From Eleginops maclovinus (lineage: Eukaryota; Chordata; Actinopteri; Perciformes; Eleginopidae), in assembly GCF_036324505.1 (NCBI RefSeq), contig NC_086352.1:25938359-26002358 (forward strand): a DNA stretch of 64,000 nt. Reading direction: 5' to 3'. Positions 49,001 to 60,269 of this stretch are shown piece after piece (the first letter of the stretch is position 1; each line of letters begins with the position of its first letter). The position numbers were made by a program, and so were the translations under genes. The notes under the pieces were generated by a model, which saw only the letters and a list, made by a program, of their open reading frames with translations, was not told where the DNA came from and searched no databases.

Positions 49001-52000
49001 TTACCCTGAATTCTTCCTCAACGTTCCCAACCTGGAGACTGTAAGTTTAATGTTCATTGTTATTCTATTTGCCATGAATTTATAATCAGAATGATAAGTA
49101 GAAACCCTTTATTAGTCCCACAGCGGGGAAATGTACATTTTTATAGCAAAAGTGGCCTAGGCGCAAAGGTGGCATAGCAGGTAAAAAAAGCCATGCGATA
49201 ATACAAAACAAGCTAACATGTTAACATCTAGAAGAAAGGCACATATTAGTTATCCTAGAATATAAAAAGACAATGGTTATTTGTATTATATCTGTCTTTT
49301 GAAGATTAAAATGTCAAAAGAAACGGAGGTGGGTATAATAGTAGATACCATAAGATGTAGGTTATGACTTTTTATCTTATACACTTTTGTTTTGGGCTAA
49401 TTTTTTGTATCATAATGTAATAATATTATCTTGCCTGCATAACATTTCTGCTGAAAGAAGGCAACTTGTGGCAAATATTGCACATACTAAAGAGCAGTGT
49501 AGCAGTATTATAAGTACAGGAGAGCCATTATAATGCAACTGCAATTTCTACCTACATTTTGCTAATATTAGCCACCGTTAGCTTCTTGTGGTTATTCCAG
49601 GCTAAGTAAGTTTACAGCAGCACCGTCCAATTAAGCAACGGTGAGTTTTATTGCTTAAGAAATTGAATTTTTCATTTGTAAGATAGTGTTCATGCAGGTT
49701 CCTCTTTTAAATGTACATAGTGACAGCCTTTGACATTGGAACTTCTTGTGTTATTATAAATCATGAGACGACATCTGAAATACCTGCAGTTGAGTTAAAA
49801 AAATGTAATGGTTTACATTTATTAATATTATATTAATTCTCAAACACAGAGCCCTAGTTGAAGCAAAGCTCCTGTTCTTCTTCTTTCAGTTCATCGACAC
49901 CATGGTCAACATCAACATAACGTCCGTCTGCCAGGTGAGCGTGATCTAAAACATTGATGTGTCATTGAAGCTTTTTGATTCACCAAAAAAGGACATTTTA
50001 GTGTCAAAGACGAAACAAATCAAACTAATAAGTATTTCCCCTTTTAAAGTTGAAATTTACTACGGGCACTTTTGGCAGAGATTAAAGCCAACTGTCTACG
50101 TTTTACTCAAGTTCAAAGTAATGAAAAATGACAAAGTTTAAGGGGTGCTAAAATGATCTTCATTTTGTATTCGACTTGAAGACACTTGGTTTATATTATC
50201 ATAATTTGTGGTCCGCCCTGCACAAAAGGCACTTTGTGGATATTGCCCATAAATGTTTGTTGTATGTCTCACTGTGGCATCTGGGTTGCCTTTAAATAAT
50301 GAACTTTCTCCAAGTAGATTCAAATGGCTGACATAGTTTAAAACCCACTGTGAAATCACAGACCATAATCATACACACAGAGCACAATCGTGGAAAGCAT
50401 AGTAAGTCACTTCGTCTCTCCTCTCCATGTTTGGCAGTTCCCATAGCAGCAGCTAAAGTCCACCCCCTCTCTTTACACCTAATTTATGTCATCAATATTT
50501 CTTCAAACTGCTCCCTCTGCGATCATTATCAGTCCCTTTCTCTTCTTCTCTTCCCCTCCACGACCACCTCTCTGCACACAACCCACACACATACGGTTAC
50601 AAATGTTTATGCACACCTCCGCACACTTATCCACAACCCACTCACATCAACAGACCAATTTTTGTCAGTGTAATGCTTTCACTCCGTTTCTCACACTTCA
50701 TCTCTCTTTTCATTCCCACTGTCTATCCCAGATGACACGACTTGTTTTACCTCGAATGGTGGAGAGGTAAGATGTGTGACTTCAACACTAATTGATCTGC
50801 TGATACAATACTGTGATTCCTAGTAATTATCACCAGCACAAATGGCAAAACAGGCCTATAGAGAGCTTTGACTTGAAATGGTATACAGAATCAGAATCCC
50901 TTTATTCGTCCCATAGATGGGACATTTAAATTTGCTAGAGCAGCAACAGAACCAAAGACAGCTTTACAAAAGAAAAAATATGCATTAAAAAAATATTAAG
51001 ATAAAGGCAAGACACAATTTACTAAATACACATCCTGTAAGGAGATATAGCAGCCAGGAAAATATTGCACAGTTATTAAATATGGCAAATGTATCTTTAT
51101 ATAGAGCACATAAATTGTTATTGCACAACTAGTCAGTTTTTGTTGTATGTATGGGGGGTCTACCAGGGGCCATGCTGGTTGTACAGTCTGACTGCTGCAG
51201 GAAGGACCTGCGGTATCTCTCCGTGAGACACCGCGGGTGCAGCAGCCTGTCGCTGAAGGAGCTGCACAGTGCAGACAGGGTGTCCTGGAGGGGGTGGGAC
51301 ACATTGTCCAGCAGGAAGGACAGCTTGGCTGCCATTCTCCTGTCTCCCACCACCTCCACAGTGTCCAGACGACTCCCCATAACAGAGCTGGCCTTCTTTA
51401 TTAGTCTGTTCAGTCTCTTCCTGTCAGCAACCAAGATGCTGCAGCCCCAGTAGGCCACACCATAGAAGATGGCTGATGCCACCACAGAGTCATAGAAGGT
51501 CTGCAGGAGTGCCTCCTGCACCCTAAAAACCTCAGTCTCATCAGCAGAGAGAGTCTGCTCTGTCCCTTCTTTTAGAGAGCGGATGAAATTATCACATCAT
51601 GTCATGGTTTTAGAAAGATGTGTCGTTTTAATCAACGGCTACCTTTCATCTGAATTGTTTTTATTCCATTTTACACCTGAACATTTGTTTGAAATGCATT
51701 GAATGAGGAATAGTGTAGGAACATTTTGGGAAGAATCTTTCTTATGTTCCTTCCTGCACATTGTTCTAAAGTATTTCTGGGGGTTTTGAACTCTTTCAAA
51801 AGTTTTATCAAATCTGCCTTCAGTGTTATACCTTAATTGTTTCATCACTACATACACTGATGTGTTATAACAACACATTGTGGTCGTATGAGGGTTATAT
51901 GCCAAACAACTTCTGTGCCGGGCGCAGCAAATTCCTATTAACGAATTTCCCAAAATGTTCAACTATTCCTTTAATTTCCTTTCATTTGACATATATCCCC

Positions 52001-52467
52001 CACCACAGCATCACATAATGCATCATAGGGAACTGTCCAGTTTGTACACTTAATCAGGACAACAAATCTATGACCTATCTTATCTAGAGAAAAGAGTTTT
52101 AATTGACAAGACTATTATTTTAGAAGGAATATACTCTCTATTAAAAATACATACTGTACCATCTGCTATTTATTATTGTTATCTGATAGAATCCTTAAGT
52201 CTGCTTTACAGCTGATACAGTTTTCTGATATTTTTTTTGTAGCTGAGGGAAAGTAAGTCTGAAGGCTTCCACCTGCCTGGCCATCAAATACACATCTGAA
52301 ATATCATCCACCTCTTGGTTGTATTCAATATTGTATGAATGCACCAAAGGCTGTAGCAAAGTACATCAAAACGTATACATTGAGGTATTGATGTTACAGT
52401 ATCTTTGATCAATATCTACCAGCTCTTCTGTAAAATACAACCAGAGCAGTTTTGCTTCAGCTAGCAC

Positions 52468-52542
<75 letters not shown>

Positions 52543-55500
52543 GCCATGTTCTCCTATCATACTGCGATTGATTTCAGGCAGTTCCTATTCAGATTAAAGG
52601 AGCCTCTGCTTATATTCCTGTGTTTCCAGGAAGAAGGGTGCCATCCTGAACATCTCCTCTGCCAGTGGGATGTACCCTGTGCCTCTCCTCACCGTCTACT
52701 CTGCCTCTAAGGTAATTGGAGTACATGGTTTATGACCTTTTCTTCAAGTGTTAACTGACATGTTATCGGTAGGCGCATCCCAGGACCATTAACGGTTTAC
52801 ATCCTGCGCTCCATGAGGAGGGATCCATCTTCTTTTTCTCATGTTAAGAGTTGGTCTCTCTAGTCCTCTAACACACATTGAGGCACTACTGATGAAGATT
52901 AACGTTTGTTCAGCCTTTATTTGGACGCAGGGATAAAGTGTCCTTTTTCATATTTACCGTTTTAATTGTTGAACATAAATAAGTTTGTGACAAACTCCGG
53001 GTCCTGAGGTATTGTACCAATTAAAAATGTTCATAGGAGCATATGGCGTCATAATATTTTATAACGGTTTCGTGTGTGTTTGTTAGCTTAAAAACAGCCT
53101 GCTGGTCACACTTTCAGCAGATTAATTTGCCGGTGTCTTAATGCTGGGCCATGTTTATCTACTTAATCCTGCAATCTGCGATACAGGTTTAAAAGTTCAT
53201 CAACAATCAATCCAGGGTCAATCTTTTGTTTAATGTGCATTTTAACGATCGTCTCAGTTCATTACACTTTACCATTGTGACAGCAATGTGTACAGGAACG
53301 CATTTTTATTTTCAGTACCATATTTATTTTACTGGAATCATACGTTTGGACTTAATGACCTGCTTTTGTGTTACACAGGCATTTGTGGACTTCTTTTCAC
53401 GAGGACTACAAGCTGAATACAAGAGCAAAGGCATCATCATCCAGGTAGATGAACTAGCCTTAGCTTTACATCAAACACGCTTTTGATGATGAAGGTTCAT
53501 AACTCTAGTTTGTACACGCAAAAGGGACTTTCAAGGACCATCCTTAAAGGAGACATTTTATGAAAAACTCCTTTCTTCCAGCCACAGATAGAGAACTGCC
53601 ATTGCAAAAGGAATCATATTTGTTTCCCAAGCCAATCCGAGCAGACTGGGCTTTTTTTTGGGAGTGTAGCTTAAAGAGACCAGTGCCTAAACAGATCTTT
53701 CAGGCAGTGGGACAATACAGGTATACTCAGACAGTGCAAGATAAGTATGAATTTAAAAATGAGCGTTATGTGTCCTCTTTAAACCTTGAAAAACTGAAGA
53801 AATGTGGTCCTGTAAATGCATCGATACTCTTGATATAAGACATGCTGTTGCTTCATGTGCGTTTGTCTTTTTTCTCCCCCCCCCCCAGAGTGTTCTGCCA
53901 TTTTATGTTGCAACCAAGCTGAGTAAAATCCGGCGTGCTACACTGGACAAGCCCAGTCCCCAGCGCTACGTGTCAGCCGAGCTCAATACTGTGGGTCTGC
54001 AGACCCAGACCAATGGCTACCTGCCCCATGCCATTATGGTAAGTCTTGGTATGTAACGCATGGAGCCAAAACCACATTTTGTCAAAATTTCTTGGAAAAA
54101 CAAGGTGCAGTGATTCGGTAAAATGTTATCTTCATTGTTCCTCTATCTGTTCTGTTCCGCTTTATTTAATGCCTGGCAGAAACTTCCCGTCGATATGTCT
54201 CATCTTTTGGAAACTGGTGTTGAAGTCGAACTGAGGAACTGCACTGTTTTGTCAGCTGCGTGTACTTCACAACTCACTCACCACTCAGAATGACTCAAGA
54301 TCAGTAGAAAGTGCCAGTTGGAATTTAAAATCATACTGCAGGCCAAATCTTCCTCCGCATATTGTTGTCCATTTATAATCAGCAGGAAGTAGCAAGAGCT
54401 TCCTTTGAAATCTACATATCTGGCAGTTTAGTCTGAATTCTAACACTGAAATTATTCTGTAGTGAGACAGAAAGTTTAGTTTGACATTTTCTCCTTACTT
54501 TTCCTCCACACTGCTGAACAACGTTGACCTAATATCAACACTAATGTTCTTTATCAGCGTAAAAAAGCCTCTGTGGATCCTGTGCACTCACTGGATATGG
54601 TGCAGATATTGTGAACTCAGCACAGATCTTCCCTGTCACCAGCTTTGATATTACACTAAACCAAAAGCTGCAGACAAGCAGCGTCTGCTCTGATTATCTG
54701 ATAATCCCTCTGCCTTCAATTGTGCAGCACAGCTCTACCCGTCTCACAGTAATAATCCACACATACCCAGAGTGTAATTTACACCGCTGTGAGCTGAAAC
54801 CTTCAACAAGTTCAACAGATTTCATTTATTTTTAGGATTGCAAAAATAAAAAGTCTTAAAGATATTTAATTAACCAATAAAAATAAGTGCCCTTGCAACA
54901 CATGTATTACCATGTTCAAACATAATTCATTTTCAATTATTACATCCACTGGGTTTTTCATAATATCTATTTCAATTAAGAAAATAACAAAGCTGAAGAT
55001 AAATTAGCAGAATGAGAAACTGATATCATTAAATGAAAAGAGAATGTTTTTCTGTAATTAAATCTGGTAAGTCAATGATGCTTTATAGAGCTGATATTTT
55101 CTGATGACTTTCTCATTGTTTTTAACTGCCATACTGTCAAGTTTAAGCTGATACTGAGCCAAAGCAGAACATATTTTCCTGCTTGTTTCTGCACAGCAAT
55201 TTGCTCGGTGAATCCATGATCCAGCAAGATGAGTTGACCGTATTTTACAGCTAACTATAAGACACTAGAAAAACAAAAGGATTGATTTTGTAGCTTTTGA
55301 AAAAATCTGTAAATATCTAGATGTGAGATGTGAAGCCATGTCTGTCACATACTAGACATTAAAACAGCACAATCTCCTCAGTTTTCCTTTTCTCGCCACT
55401 ATTGTAGCTCCTGTGGGTTGGAAACGACATAATGAATGCTAATCTGTTATTTGTAAAGGCCACCAGCTGACCATGTAATTTCCCTCTGTAGGGTTGGGTG

Positions 55501-55599
55501 ACTACAGATCTGCTCCCTGCCAAGATCCTCAACAGCCACGTGATGGGGATAGGTTTGTCCCAGCGTGCTCGTTACCTGAAGAAGCAAAAGCAGGGTTAG
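40087..55599 (+). CDS. hsd17b12: HSD17B12, very-long-chain 3-oxoacyl-CoA reductase
   Basis: This short-chain dehydrogenase reduces 3-ketoacyl-CoA in the second step of fatty-acid elongation, at the ER membrane with NADPH; the mammalian enzyme can also reduce estrone. Exons: 40087-40264, 46989-47035, 47862-47937, 48580-48687, 48976-49040, 49890-49934, 50732-50766, 52630-52711, 53379-53444, 53889-54038, 55492-55599 (stop TAG); 319 aa, human 312, both with 11 exons. Residues 14-36 form an N-terminal membrane helix. Cofactor motif TGATDGIG is at 62-69, NNVG at 138-141, Asn in NINITS near 167, catalytic Ser in ISSASG near 195, and YSASK gives Tyr208 and Lys212. The C-terminus LKKQKQG is Lys-rich like the human end. 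All phases agree and no break is seen. Fish have two co-orthologs (a and b) and I cannot say which this is. Intron 1 is 6.7 kb and carries a hAT element. Confidence 0.96.
40816..40880. repeat. (TA)n-rich simple sequence in hsd17b12 intron 1
   Basis: Alternating TATATA with short TTTA and CATA interruptions. Confidence 0.85.
42728..42900. repeat. Decayed dispersed repeat
   Basis: AAAGCTGCAACTAATGACTATTTTC and following text recalls a common fish repeat with GCTGCAACTAACGATTATTTTC at one end. The other end was not found. Confidence 0.4.
43246..44677 (+). mobile_element. hAT-like element with partial transposase
   Basis: Ends AGGGGTGGGCGATAT and ATATCGCCCACCCCT form a 15-bp inverted repeat; flanks TATATATT and TATATATA fit an 8-bp duplication. 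A plus frame at 44151-44621 resembles the region after the BED finger in ZBED-type hAT transposases ([25 protein letters not shown]). The zinc finger and catalytic parts are missing, so it is a non-autonomous derivative. It lies in hsd17b12 intron 1. Confidence 0.82.
45650..45770. repeat. Possible repeat relic
   Basis: GGATATATCGTGACACCCCTAG and AGTGCACCCCTAGTC look like two decayed transposon ends; no clear structure. Confidence 0.3.
47036..47861 (+). other. hsd17b12 intron 2, nothing recognised
   Basis: 0.8 kb of AT-rich intron with no repeat or exon identified. Confidence 0.6.
49084..49270 (-). mobile_element. 5'-truncated LINE tail
   Basis: AATCAGAATGATAAG and CCTTTATTAGTCCCACAGCG resemble the tail of the LINE fragment at 50886 in the same orientation. 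Only the 3' noncoding end remains. Confidence 0.5.
50886..51575 (-). mobile_element. LINE (L2/jockey-like) fragment with reverse transcriptase C-terminus
   Basis: The minus strand encodes the end of a non-LTR retrotransposon ORF2: [32 protein letters not shown], then a Cys/Arg tail RYRRSFL. Upstream, another frame reads [14 protein letters not shown], so a frameshift separates the parts. The 3' tail ends with GAATAAAGGGATTCTGATTC. It is truncated at the 5' side and lies in hsd17b12 intron 7. Confidence 0.78.
52465..52540 (+). repeat. (CA)n microsatellite
   Basis: About 38 CA units ending 89 bases before hsd17b12 exon 8. Confidence 0.96.
53544..53782. mobile_element. Short non-autonomous DNA transposon with TTAA ends
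   Basis: TTAAAGGAGACA at the left and TGTCCTCTTTAA at the right form an inverted repeat around 239 bp. It has the same end style as the 20865 element and lies in hsd17b12 intron 9. Confidence 0.6.
54039..55491 (+). other. hsd17b12 intron 10, no exon seen
   Basis: 1.45 kb; the 54480-54800 part is less AT-rich and may hold regulatory sequence. No repeat recognised. Confidence 0.5.
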
Positions 55600-56831
55600 A
55601 TAGACGCGCTGCGGCGGCAGGAAGAGGGGACCAGCTGTGTTAACCACTCGTCCCACGACCATCATCATGGACCAGGAAGAGAGAATGTGACAGTTTCTGG
55701 GCAACATCCCAGTTTCCCTCCCTCCCATACTCCCCGTCATTGAGGATGAGAGGCAGTGTTACATATATTCAATTCAAACATAAAAATACTGAACAAAGTG
55801 GTGCTCTTCATCAGCTTTAATGAATGGAACACTATTGCGTAAACTAAAAACTATTCCCAAATCCATCCATCTGTCTGTTAAACATGAGCAAATTGAAAGC
55901 CTAGTTGAGGGAAAAATTTGGATGTGTGTGAGGTTCAAGGCCTCTGTATATTTCTGTGTATCAGAGTATGTGCACTGGCTTTGTTTACTAGCTTTAAGCT
56001 TTTTAGTTTTACACTGGAGGTGGTACTTACTTACTTTCGAGGGCACTTAAACATGTTTTATTGAGATTTAAAAGGCATATTTTTCCTGCGTGTTGGACAT
56101 TAATGGCTTCATTAACTCCTTCTATGGGATTTTTATTGCACTCGGATTTAGACGATTCTTCGTCAGCACCAATTCAAAACGCTTAGTGATCTCTTGTTTG
56201 TTTGTTTTTTACTTAAAATGTTCTCAAAGGTGTTAATGTGGTGGTGAAATGAGTGCATGTTTAATTTAATTAAGAGGAACCGCTGTAGATTGATAACCAG
56301 CAGAGAGGGAGATGTCTTGGTGAAATTGAAAGGTTCAAATGTGTGTTTTGTTTACTAACTAAATTGATTAAAATGAATTAGTACCGCTGGTGTTACTGTT
56401 TGACAGGACTTTCTAAACTAAAACTCATCTCACATTAGATCCAGGTATAACGACATACATTAAGCTCCATCTTTTCACTTGTATTGATTGGATTGATTTT
56501 CTAAAATGTGGAACCAAACCAAATATAGAAATTAGGTAAACCAATGAGATCTGATACTCTCTTTTGAAAACTACAGTTTTGTTCAGTTGTTTTGTTATAT
56601 CTGTGGTAATCTCATTTGTTTTTGCTCAGATATCACTTTAAGTTATACTGTAATAATACTTAAGGGCACTTTTTACTCGTACTAACTCAAGGGTGCTGCA
56701 GCAAGGGACCAATTTCCGTTCAAGTGTTTTCTCTAGGTTTAGGGTGTAATCCTACTACCTGGGGTACATGTTGGGGATGAAAGCAGGACAAACTGTAAAA
56801 AACAAATTACATGTTTCCAACCATCAATAAA
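55600..56831 (+). other. hsd17b12: Likely 3' UTR of hsd17b12
   Basis: Noncoding sequence to the first clear AATAAA at 56826-56831. No coding exon resembling ALKBH3 is present here. Confidence 0.5.
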
Positions 56832-57248
56832 TAGTAATACAAATAACTTCCGTCCATCTGTTATTCTTGTTTTTGAATCACATTCTCGATGAGTTTGGAG
56901 TCAGATATCGCATGTGTAAAGTGTAGTGTCTGTAAACTGAGTGGCATCTCAAACATTATCTTTAAATAGCCTACACACTCTTCTGTTTATTCAAACATGC
57001 CAGCATCACTCAGCTTGTGTAACTTCCATTATTCGTCATCCTCACAGTCCATACAAGTGAGTAGCTTTTCACGTTCTGCCTCCTCTCAAATCACACCGTT
57101 AGGTTCCCATGCCAACAGCTTCTGGGAGATTTTTCCGGTGCACTGGTATGGAAGCTGCGGAAATGTGTCATCGTTGATCATGTAGGAGGGAGAGCGGCTC
57201 TGTGTGGAGGGATGCCCAACAGGAAGAAAGAAGTGGGTTGCAGAGAAG

Positions 57249-57257
57249 TATATAAAG
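57249..57257 (+). promoter_or_regulatory. TATA box of the C11orf96-like gene
   Basis: TATATAAAG, giving an expected start near 57280 and a 5' UTR of about 260 bases without a needed intron. Confidence 0.65.
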
Positions 57258-57537
57258 AGGAGCTTGGTGGTGCTCAGTCACAATCACACTCTCTGAGATT
57301 TCACAGCATAGTTTCAGAGCGAAGAGCAAAACAGGATCTCTGAAATCATCTCTCATAAAGCAGAGCCCTCAGGACTGAATATTAAACAACTCTATCAGAT
57401 TTTTTTTTCTGATATTTTTTGCATCGTCTTTACCAAAACGTGTGAAGATATCCCATCCAATACACTAGACTCTTCACACAAAGGATTTAAATTCAAGCAT
57501 CATCGTCTCCAGCTCATCATCCTCACATTCGTTCACC

Positions 57538-57774
57538 ATGGCGACCAGCATGGACACGCTCCCTGCCCATCTGCTGTCTCTGGTGATGGAGGAGTTCCCC
57601 CAGTCTTTGTCCACAGCTTGTGTCTGCAGGGCCGGACAACGAGAGCCCCGCCTCCGCTGCATGCAGTGTGGCATCATTCAGGAGGAGGAGGAGGACTGCT
57701 CCACCCTGGAGGAGGACCAAGCCCTGCGGTCCTTCCTGCAGACCGTGGAGAGCCTGAGGAGGAGCACAAGATGA
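57538..57774 (+). CDS. c11orf96: C11orf96 ortholog, small single-exon protein of unknown function
   Basis: A 78-residue protein in one exon, between a TATA box at 57249 and a polyadenylation signal at 58186. The C-terminal part (QEEEEDCSTLEED, then RSFLQTVESLRRSTR) closely matches the end region of mammalian C11orf96 (FLQSLECLRRSTQ after an acidic stretch), and an N-terminal EEFPQ is shared too. The mammalian protein is longer after this point, so the fish form stops early. Four Cys at residues about 28-44 (ACVC, RCMQC) might bind metal, but spacing is not a known finger. Its place downstream of HSD17B12 matches the human order. The function of the family is not known to me. An antisense 67-codon frame overlaps and is a shadow. 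Confidence 0.88.
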   Translation: MATSMDTLPAHLLSLVMEEFPQSLSTACVCRAGQREPRLRCMQCGIIQEEEEDCSTLEEDQALRSFLQTVESLRRSTR

Positions 57775-58185
57775 GCACTTCCAGAGGAAACGTTTGATAC
57801 TGACAAGTTTGACCCATTTGGCTCCCCTGCCACCCGTCTGGATACCAACAGATGTCTACAGTATTATGGAATTTGCTGACATTAAACCTCCATCGCTGGT
57901 GATATGTTAGTCATAGTGGTGGACACTATGTGGAAGAGGATGAGTCAATGAAGGAACCAAAGAACAGTAATGGAGCGCTTCCAAGAGCTAGTTCAACATG
58001 CTGGCCAAAAAGCACAGTTTTAACTATTTTATCTATATTTTAAAGTAAATATGCTTTGTTGTATGATGATGATCTGCACAGCATTACTTGCACAATGCCA
58101 AGCTGTTATTATAGATTGTACAATTGTATTTCTTTATCTTAATTTTCATATTGCCTGCTGCTGAGATTCTGAATTGAATATATAA

Positions 58186-58191
58186 AATAAA
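58186..58191 (+). terminator. Polyadenylation signal of the C11orf96-like gene
   Basis: AATAAA about 410 bases after the stop, followed by a GT/T-rich stretch. Confidence 0.75.
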
Positions 58192-58199
58192 GCTGATGT

Positions 58200-60260
58200 T
58201 TTACTTTATTTCAGGGTTGGTCTTCTTTATTATAAAGCTTAAAGAAGGGTTAGATGTACTGATGACACACTCTTGTCCTCATTGAGCAATATAGTGTTTT
58301 TGTAAAAAAATATTTGCTTACAGAAAGCCCTTAGAATGTTTCAGGCCTTTCCATGTGGTGGCACTATTGATACACTTTTTTTTTTTGCCAAATAGCACAA
58401 ACTGCACTACACAACAATCCCTCCTCTCACTCGAGCCTGACTGCATACAAACAGGAATCTGCGCATTGCCCCTGCCTTTTCTGATATAACTGAACCATGA
58501 ATTTAATTACCTTTGATTGTTAGAACAAACAAAGAACACAGCGATGAATCATGAAGCCACACCACAATCCCTCAGCTATCATGCAGGGGGCTTTGCAATA
58601 CACTCACAATTTCACCCTTTTAACTGTGTAGATTTTTTTCCCCTTCACTAATTCAGTCCTCCTGTGACCAATTCACTTCAGCTATCAACACAGCGGTTTT
58701 TGCACAGTCAAGCTCTGCATAGTAAAGCAGTGTAGTTAAGTGGCAAACAAACAATTATTAAGCAAATATTACAGGATGAATGAGCAGTTGTTTGAGTCAT
58801 AGATATATTATATTGCTACTGCAATGCTTGATGATTTTCAGAATTAAAGCAACAAATATCTATGAAAATATGCTCTACAGATGTTTGCTACAAAATTTAT
58901 TTGAATGCAACAACTGCGTGCCAGCTGCAGCCATTTTAACATGTGGTTGTTATGCAAATATTTGTTGTATACAGATTTGCTTCTTTGTGTGGGGAATTTA
59001 TTTTTCAATTTGTTTTATGTGCATGCTTTAGAACAACACTTTCACTTCAGTTCTCTTCTTCACTTAATTCAATGTGGGGTGGCAATTAGAGGCTCCAAAA
59101 TACTTGAGCCACTGTGTAGTCTAATGATTTAAAAACAGCCAGTCTAAATCAAATCGATTAAATGAAAAACTTACTTTAGGAGGAATCCCATTTTCTCAAC
59201 AAAAGCATTGGGTTAAAAACTAACTATCTAGTGTATGGTAATGTTAGTATCAAAGCCTGGATATCTCCCCAACAATTGCTGACTTAAGGTGTACTTATTG
59301 AAGTGGAAGTGAAGTTATTTGAAGCAATCTCCTCAAGTTACCCTCAAATTGCCAATGTACTCCTGAAAAAAAGCAGAGTTCACCAATTCTTTAAATCCAA
59401 GTCTGTATCTACTCGTGTCTGTCCAGGCGCAATGGGGTTCCTGGAGTTTATCCCAGGACAAGTCACCGGTTTATTACAGGGCCTAACACAGAGAGACAGC
59501 CACACATCTATAGACAATTTAAAATTGCTGAACTGCATTTATTTGAACTGAGGAAGGGGAAAGAAAACCATGCAAATGCGGGGGGGACAAGCAAACTCTG
59601 CAAGGGATGAAATTTGTTTCAAATTCATGACACTTATTGGGAGGTGACAGAACTAAAATTGATTTTTATTGCAGCATTTCTCCAAAAGATTTTGTTCAGT
59701 GTCCTGAGATATTCTGCAACCCTAAATCTCAACTTGAGAGACTTAAGGCACACACACACGAAAAAAATAGATGAATAAAACACACTATGCTGCAAGGTTC
59801 CTTTAACTCTGTCCTAGATTAGGATAAGAAATATGCTAAAATCATTTTTTTTATAAAGAACTATCCTCTTACACCGAAGTCTATGGAAAGACTTTCCTGT
59901 TTCAAACAGGAAAGTCTTTAGACAAATAGTAGTATTTACTAATACTTTTCTGAGATGATGGATCTTTACATGTTGTATGGCAAGAAAATATATAAAACAT
60001 AAAAAATAATGTATTTATATGTTTTGTTTACATTTAGATAGGATCATTTATCTTGCAGAAGCAAAAACAAACAGCATATTGTCGTGTATTTGTCACCGGT
60101 TCAAGTCCCCGAGGTGTCCCGGAGCGATTAAGGGTTCCTTCTTAAGCTAAAGTGTAGGTTTCTATTATGTATAAAATCATGTTCAACGATAAATACTTTT
60201 TTCCTTTCTTTGTTAACATGCGTATCGTTTGTTTAAAACTGGCAAACAAAGATCTATCTT
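58200..60260. other. Intergenic, no gene recognised
   Basis: AT-rich; open frames at 58780-59132 and 59303-59551 have no family resemblance or gene signals. A 33-bp near-perfect palindrome lies at 59887-59919. Confidence 0.6.
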
Positions 60261-60269
60261 TATTTTCTA

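Noticed and set aside
53560..53838. 92-codon frame in hsd17b12 intron 9
   Set aside because: It lies almost wholly inside the short TTAA-ended transposon and has no family match.
57474..57720. Antisense frames over the C11orf96-like gene
   Set aside because: They are mirror frames of a GC-rich coding exon; the plus frame matches a known protein and has a TATA box and poly(A) signal.
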